Positions 58,346 to 64,000 of a DNA stretch of 64,000 bases are shown one piece after another. Position 1 is the stretch's first letter, and every line of letters begins with the position of its first letter. Origin of the DNA: Sulfurimonas sp. (GTDB lineage: Bacteria; Campylobacterota; Campylobacteria; Campylobacterales; Sulfurimonadaceae). The notes below the pieces were generated by a model that searched no databases, was not told where the DNA came from, and saw nothing but the letters and a program-made list of their open reading frames with translations. The stretch spans positions 1,849,405-1,913,404 of the forward strand of contig NZ_CP093397.1 in assembly GCF_029027585.1 (NCBI RefSeq), given 5' to 3'. A program made the translations under genes and the position numbers.

Positions 58346-59549
58346 ATTTTGTAAAGCTGAGTTAAATAAAGTTTTTGTTGATTTGGTGAATGCACCTGCA
58401 TCTAACTCCTTTTTGACACAAGAACAACTAGATGAACCTGAAACTTTTTATCCACTTAAAATATATGTTTGTGGAGAGTGTAAACTTGTTCAAATTGACG
58501 AGTATAAAAAATCAGATGATATTTTTGATAAAGATTATGCTTATTTTAGTTCATTTTCTACAAGTTGGTTGGAACATGCAAAAAACTATGTTGATATGAT
58601 GATAAATAAATTAGCATTAAATACTAATTCTATAGTCACTGAAATAGCTTCAAATGATGGATATTTATTACAATATTTTAAAGAGAAGAATATACCTTGT
58701 ATAGGAGTAGAACCAACTTCAAGTACTGCAAAAGTTGCAAAAGAGAAAGGTATAAATGTTATAGAAGATTTTTTTGGTAGTAAATTGGCTGATACCTTAC
58801 AAAAATCAGACCTGATTCTCGGTAATAATGTATTAGCGCATGTTCCAGATATAAATGATTTTGTTCATGGGTTAAAAATAGCATTAAAAGAAAATGGAAC
58901 TATTACTATGGAGTTTCCTCATCTTTTAAATATCATAAAAGAGAACCAATTTGACACTATATATCATGAGCATTTTTCTTACCTTTCTTTTTATACTGTA
59001 AAACAAATATTTGAAAAGCAGGGACTTAAACTATATGATGTGGAAAAGCTTCCTACTCATGGTGGAAGTTTAAGGATTTATGCTACACACCTTGAGAATG
59101 AAAAAAAAGATATATTTGATAATGTAGCAAATTTACTTAATGAAGAAAAAGACTTTGGACTTTTTGATATAGAAATTTATAATAACTTCCAAGAAAAAGC
59201 TAATAAAGTAAAATATGATTTACTTTATTTTTTACTACAAGCTAAGAAAGAAAATAAAAAAGTGATAGCGTATGGAGCTGCTGCTAAAGGAAATACACTT
59301 TTAAATTACGCTGGTGTAAAAAATGATTTAATAGAATTTGTAGTAGATAAATCACCGTATAAGCAAGGAAAATTTCTACCCGCTAGTCATATACCTATAT
59401 TAGCAGAAGATGAAATAAAAAAAATGAAACCTGATTATATTATAATATTGCCTTGGAATATTAAAGGTGAAGTAATGCTTCAATTAGATTATGCAAAAGA
59501 ATGGGATTGTAAGTTTGTGGTTGCAGTACCAAAATTGGCTATAATATAG
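58335..59549 (+). CDS. Sugar C-methyltransferase (TylC3/NovU type)
   Basis: The 404-residue protein has all three domains of the family. The N-terminal zinc domain has CRFCKAEL (Cys3 and Cys6) and CGECKLVQ (second Cys pair). The SAM domain has IVTEIASNDGYLLQYFKEK and NNVLAHVPDINDFV, and YHEHFSYLSFYTVKQIF carries the catalytic His-Glu pair. The C-terminal domain has VIAYGAAAKGNTLLNYA and YIIILPWNI. It adds a methyl branch at C3 of a nucleotide-linked 4-keto sugar. Directly after rfbF, rfbG and the epimerase, the substrate should be CDP-4-keto-6-deoxyhexose. Confidence 0.93.
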   Translation: MNCRFCKAELNKVFVDLVNAPASNSFLTQEQLDEPETFYPLKIYVCGECKLVQIDEYKKSDDIFDKDYAYFSSFSTSWLEHAKNYVDMMINKLALNTNSIVTEIASNDGYLLQYFKEKNIPCIGVEPTSSTAKVAKEKGINVIEDFFGSKLADTLQKSDLILGNNVLAHVPDINDFVHGLKIALKENGTITMEFPHLLNIIKENQFDTIYHEHFSYLSFYTVKQIFEKQGLKLYDVEKLPTHGGSLRIYATHLENEKKDIFDNVANLLNEEKDFGLFDIEIYNNFQEKANKVKYDLLYFLLQAKKENKKVIAYGAAAKGNTLLNYAGVKNDLIEFVVDKSPYKQGKFLPASHIPILAEDEIKKMKPDYIIILPWNIKGEVMLQLDYAKEWDCKFVVAVPKLAII

Positions 59550-59553
59550 AATT

Positions 59554-59874
59554 ATGATTGATATAGAAAAGATAAAACCTGAAATTATTGAAAGATTAAA
59601 GCCTTTAAATCCTGACAAGATTATATTGTTTGGTAGTTATGCTTATGGTATTCCAAATGAAGATAGTGATATTGATTTGTTTATATTTAAAGATATTGAT
59701 AGACATTTACAAAGAGAATATAAATTAAAAGCAAGACAAAGTATAAGAACATTGATATCTAAATATAAAGTAGGTTTTGATCTATTAGTAGCAAGTGAAA
59801 CATTTGTCAAAAGTAGAAAAGATTATTTTTATAAAAAAGATATTTTAGAAAATGGGAAAATTATTTATGAATAA
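59554..59874 (+). CDS. MNT-type nucleotidyltransferase antitoxin
   Basis: The 106-residue protein is a minimal nucleotidyltransferase: KIILFGSYAYGIPNEDSDID has the GSxxxG and Asp-x-Asp motifs, and a third acidic residue follows in VGFDLLVAS. Such MNT proteins are antitoxins that inactivate HEPN toxins by adding AMP to them. It starts 4 bases after the C-methyltransferase gene and overlaps the HEPN gene by 8 bases, the normal order and spacing of an MNT-HEPN pair. No sugar-pathway role is apparent, so it looks like an inserted module. Confidence 0.9.
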   Translation: MIDIEKIKPEIIERLKPLNPDKIILFGSYAYGIPNEDSDIDLFIFKDIDRHLQREYKLKARQSIRTLISKYKVGFDLLVASETFVKSRKDYFYKKDILENGKIIYE

Positions 59875-60271
59875 GCCTGCTTCTTTAGAATGGTTGACCA
59901 TAGCTTTTCATGATTTTAAATCGGCTCAGATTTTATATGATGCAAATCATTATACAGATAGTATAGGTGGTGACCTGCAACAATCTATAGAAAAAATATT
60001 AAAATCAATAATTGCATTTAAAAATGAAAAAATACCTAAAACTCACGACTTATATGAGATTTATGATTTAATAAATGAAATAACTTTTGAAGAATATGAG
60101 ATAAAAATTTTAGAAATTGCGACAGAATATTTAAAGGAAGATAGATATCCAAATTCAAATTATAGTTTGCCTAAAAGAGAAGAGATAAAAGAGGTTTTGG
60201 ATTTTACAGAAAAGTTGTTTGAAAAAGTTTGTAATATTGTAGATATTAATTTATCAGAAGTTCAAGTATAA
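59867..60271 (+). CDS. HEPN-domain toxin, partner of the MNT protein
   Basis: The 134-residue all-helical protein has the HEPN layout: EWLTIAFHDFKSAQILYDAN, then DLQQSIEKILKSIIAFKN, the IPKTHDLYEIYDLI helix, and the DRYPNSNYSLPKREE block typical of the PF05168-like family. HEPN toxins cut RNA, often with an Arg-x4-6-His motif; that motif is not clear here. The ATG at 59867 is chosen (overlap of 8 bases with the MNT gene). An ATG five codons earlier is also possible. The pair sits between two genes of one deoxysugar pathway. Confidence 0.85.
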   Translation: MNKPASLEWLTIAFHDFKSAQILYDANHYTDSIGGDLQQSIEKILKSIIAFKNEKIPKTHDLYEIYDLINEITFEEYEIKILEIATEYLKEDRYPNSNYSLPKREEIKEVLDFTEKLFEKVCNIVDINLSEVQV

Positions 60272-60273
60272 AT

Positions 60274-61137
60274 ATGAAAATCCTAGTTACGGGTGCTACG
60301 GGTTTTATTGGAAATAATCTAATTAATGAATTATTAAAAGATAAAGAAAATAAAATTATTGCGACATCACGAAATATTGAAAAAGCTAAAAGATGTGATT
60401 GGTATAATAAAGTAGATTACATAGAGTATGATATAAACTCCAAAAATATAGATATTGATTTATATAGTCTGTTTAATATGCCAGATATGTTAATTCATTT
60501 AGGCTGGGAAGGACTTCCTCATTATAATGATTTAATACACATAGAAAAGAACTTATTAAAAAATTATAAATTTATTAAGAATTTAATTAAAAATGGGTTA
60601 AAAGATATAACAATAACTGGAACATGTCTTGAATATGGCATGAAGAATGGTTGTTTATCTGAGAATACAAATCCAAATCCATCAAATTCTTATGCAATAG
60701 CAAAAGATACATTAAGAAAATTTATTGTTGAATTAAACAAAGAATTCGATTTTAGTTATAAATGGATTAGATTGTTTTATATGTATGGAGACGGTCAATC
60801 AGAAAAATCATTAATATCTCTTTTGGATAAAGCAATAGAAAATAGTGATAAAGAGTTTAATATGTCCGGTGGTGAGCAGTTAAGAGATTTTTTACATATT
60901 AGTGAAGTTGTGAAAAATATTGTTTTAATTGTAAATCAAAAACAATATACTAATCAGGCTATAAATTGTTGTAGTGGGCAAGCACTATCCGTAAGGACTT
61001 TGGTAGAAAACTATCTAAAAGAAAGAAACTACAATCTTAACTTAAATTTAGGTTATTACCCTTATCCAAACTATGAGGCAATGGCTTTTTGGGGAGATAA
61101 TGCAAAATTAAAAAAAATAAAAGGAAAAAGTAAATGA
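60274..61137 (+). CDS. NAD-dependent epimerase/reductase of the deoxysugar module
   Basis: The 287-residue short-chain dehydrogenase opens ILVTGATGFIGNNLINELL and has LIHLGWEGLPHYND, TITGTCLEYGMKNGCLSE with the catalytic Thr/Ser and NSYAIAKDTLRKF with Tyr and Lys. It is of the type often placed last in CDP- or dTDP-deoxysugar pathways, where it reduces the C4 keto group. Here it would finish the branched CDP-sugar that leaves the C-methyltransferase. It starts 2 bases after the HEPN gene and shares 4 bases (ATGA) with the following methyltransferase gene. Confidence 0.87.
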   Translation: MKILVTGATGFIGNNLINELLKDKENKIIATSRNIEKAKRCDWYNKVDYIEYDINSKNIDIDLYSLFNMPDMLIHLGWEGLPHYNDLIHIEKNLLKNYKFIKNLIKNGLKDITITGTCLEYGMKNGCLSENTNPNPSNSYAIAKDTLRKFIVELNKEFDFSYKWIRLFYMYGDGQSEKSLISLLDKAIENSDKEFNMSGGEQLRDFLHISEVVKNIVLIVNQKQYTNQAINCCSGQALSVRTLVENYLKERNYNLNLNLGYYPYPNYEAMAFWGDNAKLKKIKGKSK

Positions 61138-61919
61138 TAGAAAATGTGAAAAAAGTATTAGGTAAATATTTAATGCCAGAATTAATATATTTTATACAAA
61201 AGAGAATATTTAGGAAAGATTATTCATTTGTTATGATAAATAATGTTGGTACATATCATGAAGATTCTTTAATAGTTACTGATAAAAATTTAGATTTTTT
61301 AAAAGAAAAATCTTTTTTGGACGCATATAATAATGCAGTTGAAAAAAATTTATACGTATCCCCAACTATAAGATGGCGTTTACATATGCTGTGTTGGGCT
61401 GCTTCAATAAGTTCTAATCTGGAAGGAGATTTCGTTGAATGCGGTGTTAATAAGGGTTTTTCATCAAAAATAATTATTGATTATTTAAATTTTGATACAT
61501 TAAATAAAAAGTATTATCTTATGGATACTTTCGAAGGCTTAGTTGAAGACCTACTGAGTGATGCAGAAAAAAACAAAAAAGGTGAAATTTATGAGCCTTG
61601 TATTGATATTGTAAAAAAGAATTTTAGAGAATATCGTAATGTAGAAATAATACAGGGCATGATTCCAGAAACACTTGATCAAGTTAAGTCAGATAAAATC
61701 TCTTTTTTACATATTGACATGAATTGTGTATTTCCTGAATCGGAAGCATTAAAATATTTTTGGGATAAATTAGTTAAAGGTGGTATAGTTATTTTTGATG
61801 ACTATGGCTGGGCAGTATATCATGCACAAAAGAAAGCTCATGATTTGTTTGCGGAAAGTAAAGGTGTGAAAATTGCAACTCTTCCTACTGGACAAGGGTT
61901 ATTAATAAAACCGTTTTAA
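61134..61919 (+). CDS. TylF/MycF-like sugar O-methyltransferase
   Basis: The 261-residue protein belongs to the macrocin O-methyltransferase family: LEGDFVECGVNKGFSSKII (SAM site), YLMDTFEGL, SFLHIDMNCVFPESEAL with a metal-binding Asp, and GGIVIFDDYGWAVYHAQKKA, a family signature with Asp-Asp. These enzymes need a divalent metal and methylate a hydroxyl of a deoxysugar, often after it is attached. Here the acceptor is likely the branched deoxysugar made by the genes just upstream. It overlaps the reductase gene by 4 bases. Confidence 0.88.
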   Translation: MIENVKKVLGKYLMPELIYFIQKRIFRKDYSFVMINNVGTYHEDSLIVTDKNLDFLKEKSFLDAYNNAVEKNLYVSPTIRWRLHMLCWAASISSNLEGDFVECGVNKGFSSKIIIDYLNFDTLNKKYYLMDTFEGLVEDLLSDAEKNKKGEIYEPCIDIVKKNFREYRNVEIIQGMIPETLDQVKSDKISFLHIDMNCVFPESEALKYFWDKLVKGGIVIFDDYGWAVYHAQKKAHDLFAESKGVKIATLPTGQGLLIKPF

Positions 61920-61946
61920 CAAAACAATTATTTAAAAGGAACTAAA

Positions 61947-62693
61947 ATGGATGAAATAGAAAAATTTGAAAATGAAAGAGTTGAGCTCATAAAATCAAAC
62001 GAAGTAAATAAGAGTTTAAAAACTTCAGCCATTGATTTTTTAACAAAATCGGCAGCAGTAAATTATTCATATAATTTTTCATGGATGGGCAGACCTATAA
62101 TTCAATACCCTCAAGATATCATAGCAATGCAAGAAATAATTTGGGAAGTTAAGCCAGATTTGATTATAGAAACTGGTATAGCACATGGAGGGTCTTTAAT
62201 ATTTTCTGCATCAATGCTTACCCTTTTGGAAGCTTGCGGTGAGATAGAAAATGGTCAAGTTTTAGGTATTGATATAGACATAAGAGCGCATAATAAAGAA
62301 GCAATTGAAACTCATCCTATGAGTAAAAAGATAACTATGTTTGAAGGCTCAAGTATAGATGATGTAATGATTGCTAAAGTTCATGAATTCGCTAAAAGAG
62401 GTAAGAAAATATTAGTTTGTTTAGATAGTAATCATACTCATGAACATGTATTGGCAGAACTCAGAGCTTATGCAAATTTAGCTAGTATTGGTAGTTATTG
62501 TATAGTATTTGATACATTAATTGAAGATATGCCTAAAGGATTTTATGATAGACCATGGGATAAAGGTGATAATGCAAAGACAGCTGTATGGGAATATCTA
62601 AAAGAAAATGATAATTTTGAAATAGACAAGCAGATAGATAATAAATTATTAATTTCTGTTGCTCCTGATGGATATTTAAAAAGAATAAAATAA
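61947..62693 (+). CDS. CmcI-family methyltransferase-like protein
   Basis: The 248-residue protein is of the CmcI/rhamnosyl O-methyltransferase family. Key segments are WMGRPIIQYPQDIIAMQEI, LIIETGIAHGGSLIFSAS (SAM site), VLGIDIDIRAHNKEAI with the acidic residue and VCLDSNHTHEHVLAELRAY, a strong family marker with Asp and His residues for metal. It probably methylates a sugar hydroxyl and forms a pair with the preceding TylF-like gene. A ribosome site (AAAGGA) lies before the ATG at 61947. Confidence 0.88.
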   Translation: MDEIEKFENERVELIKSNEVNKSLKTSAIDFLTKSAAVNYSYNFSWMGRPIIQYPQDIIAMQEIIWEVKPDLIIETGIAHGGSLIFSASMLTLLEACGEIENGQVLGIDIDIRAHNKEAIETHPMSKKITMFEGSSIDDVMIAKVHEFAKRGKKILVCLDSNHTHEHVLAELRAYANLASIGSYCIVFDTLIEDMPKGFYDRPWDKGDNAKTAVWEYLKENDNFEIDKQIDNKLLISVAPDGYLKRIK

Positions 62694-62722
62694 ATTTATT
62701 AATTAGATTAACCTAAAGGAAT

Positions 62723-63614
62723 ATGTTGGATGAAAAGCTAAAACCTATTGTTAGTATTGGTATGCCAGTGTATAATAATAAAGAGACTATTTCAGAAGCT
62801 ATTGATACAATATTGAATCAAAGTTTTAGTGATTTTGAATTAATTATTTCAGATAATGCTTCCACTGATGGAACAGAAGATATTTGTCATAGTTTCGCAG
62901 AAAAAGACTCTCGTATTACCTATACACGACAGAAAAAAAATACAGGACTTTATAATTTTGTATATGTTTATGAAAAAGCAAAAGGTGAGTTTTTTATGTG
63001 GGCACCTGCTCACTATAGTAGAAGTTTAGATTTTATTGAAAATAGTTTAGATGTACTAAAAAAAAAATCCAGAGTGCACATTTGCCGTGACTCCAAATTG
63101 TTGGATTGGAGAAGAAGAACATCCTGAAAATTTTTATAGGTTTTCTTTTGAAGGTACAGTATATGAGAGGGTATCAAAGTATATGAAACTTTATATGAAA
63201 TCACATGCTTGCTTTTATGGACTATTTCGTCGTTCAGCAATGGAAGGTGTAGAAAAATTAACAAATTATTATATCGCATTTGATAATGCATTTATAGTAA
63301 GACAGCTTCTTAAAGGTGAATTTAAAAGATCAAGTGATGGTTTGCTAGTAGTTGGTAAAGGACAAAGTTCGAACCCTGATTATATTTCAACTTGGCAAAC
63401 TAAACCAATACATTATATATTTCCATTATATGATTTTTCAAAAGATGTTATTATTATGATTATGAAATCAAAAGATATATTATTTCAAGAGAAACTTATT
63501 TTATTCATTAAGATTTTTATTGAAAATATGAAAGCATATAAAATGATTATTAGATATTGGTTAGTTAGAATAATAAAAAAAGTTGGTATTTATGACTTTA
63601 TTAAAAAGAAATAA
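62723..63614 (+). pseudogene. Family 2 glycosyltransferase interrupted at an A10 tract
   Basis: The ATG at 62723 follows AAAGGA and opens a GT2 domain: VSIGMPVYNNKETISEAID, ELIISDNASTDGTEDIC and the later EFFMWAPAH in the DxD position. The frame is lost at the ten-A run at 63058-63067 and stops at 63127. The following frame reads NPECTFAVTPNCWIGEEE and RRSAMEGVEKLTNYYIAFDN to a stop at 63614. With nine A residues the two halves join to give a 296-residue protein. It is therefore off as written. A tract this long is prone to slippage, so on/off switching is possible. Confidence 0.85.
63058..63067 (+). repeat. A10 homopolymer at the break of the glycosyltransferase gene
   Basis: Ten consecutive A residues lie exactly where the two reading frames of the GT2 gene meet. 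Deletion of one A restores a full frame; this is a typical contingency-type site. Confidence 0.85.
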
Positions 63615-63623
63615 AAACTAACT

Positions 63624-64000
63624 TTATAGAAAAATATCTTTTAGTTGAGTTTTGGTAAATAAAATATTACCAATAAATTTGGCACCATCTTTCGTTGCAT
63701 GTTCTGTATCAAAACTAATGAAATTACCATTATTAGTAAAAACTGGAACTTTTTTATCGTCATTCATTATTAATTTAAGAATATCTATATAATGATTTCT
63801 CCAAATCTCTTTCTCTATTTCATTAGCAATAAATGTACTACTATTTACACTCACACTATATTTAGGAATATTTTGAAAATCCTTATTAATCAAGAAGTTA
63901 TTATTGAATCCAAAGTTTTTTGTTCCAACCAGATAAAATTTACCTTTAGCTTCCATTTTAAGTAGCTGAAATAATTTTTTAGAATTAATTATAAGCTCTT
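63624..64000 (-). CDS. C-terminal part of an SGNH-hydrolase-like or acyltransferase protein (partial)
   Basis: This minus-strand frame is open to the right edge of the window, so the start is missing, and the ATG at 63956 is only an internal Met. The 125 visible residues end in FTNNGNFISFDTEHATKDGA followed by KFIGNIL. The Asp-x-x-His arrangement and the following Ala-Lys resemble the last block of SGNH hydrolases and of the SGNH domain at the end of OafA-type O-acyltransferases, which acetylate surface sugars. The upstream KFYLVGTKNFGFNNNF text also fits this family. It converges on the glycosyltransferase gene with a 9-base gap. Confidence 0.6.
   Translation of the reverse strand, partial: ELIINSKKLFQLLKMEAKGKFYLVGTKNFGFNNNFLINKDFQNIPKYSVSVNSSTFIANEIEKEIWRNHYIDILKLIMNDDKKVPVFTNNGNFISFDTEHATKDGAKFIGNILFTKTQLKDIFL

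Noticed and set aside
63365-63385. GTTCGAACC-like tRNA T-loop sequence
   Set aside because: It lies inside the glycosyltransferase frame and no acceptor or anticodon stem can be built around it.

Overview
The window is AT-rich DNA from a member of the Campylobacterota (Epsilonproteobacteria), most like a free-living genus such as Sulfurimonas. The signs are the gene order ispDF - HP1021-type orphan response regulator - ATP-sulfurylase-like gene - pgpA (as in the Cj1607-Cj1610 region of Campylobacter jejuni), menaquinone synthesis through aminofutalosine (MqnE), and bacterial N-glycosylation proteins of the PglB and PglK type. Genus is an inference; no rRNA or tRNA gene was seen.

Region 1 (1-16 kb) is housekeeping. 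A large unknown protein enters from the left edge. A six-gene minus-strand operon follows (7098 down to 1267): ispDF, the HP1021-like regulator, a sat-like gene, pgpA, cardiolipin synthase and an EEP-family hydrolase. Divergent from it are thiC and mrp. Then come, on the minus strand, a c-heme diguanylate cyclase, glmS and glnD. glnD carries a one-base frameshift.

Region 2 (16.2-26.2 kb) is a plus-strand run: an LsrG-like small monooxygenase fold protein, an LsrK-type kinase, metK, mtnK, mtnA, an aldolase/short-chain dehydrogenase fusion and mqnE. These all sit one step before or after MTA/SAH/aminofutalosine nucleosidase (MTAN), the enzyme that in this phylum handles MTA, SAH and aminodeoxyfutalosine. 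A two-gene AAA ATPase plus TOPRIM-like pair, which resembles a phage-defence module, is inserted between mtnA and the aldolase.

Region 3 (26.2-31.4 kb) has a GT2 transferase, the oligosaccharyltransferase pglB, an exported ATP-dependent DNA ligase, pgi and a ComEA-like DNA-binding protein, closed by a clear terminator.

Region 4 (31.5-64 kb) is a long plus-strand surface-glycan locus. Its modules are: UDP-uronic acids (glucuronate epimerase, TviB-type dehydrogenase); GDP-fucose (manC, gmd, frameshifted fcl); an unusual NeuB-centred cassette with two SpsF-type nucleotidyltransferases and two kinds of sugar aminotransferase; methyltransferase and GDP-mannose-dehydratase-like genes; the flippase pglK; and a CDP-linked branched deoxysugar set (rfbF, rfbG, 3,5-epimerase, C-methyltransferase, reductase) interrupted by a HEPN-MNT toxin-antitoxin pair. 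O-methyltransferases, glycosyltransferases and a partial gene with an SGNH-hydrolase-like end finish the window. The likely purpose is to build a diverse lipid-linked or surface glycan that PglK flips and PglB, or another transferase, attaches.

Four genes (glnD, fcl, an unknown transferase at 54.3 kb and a GT2 at 62.7 kb) are broken by single-base length changes in or next to A/T runs. One of these is an A10 tract. This can mean phase variation, recent decay or sequencing error, and the sequence alone cannot decide.
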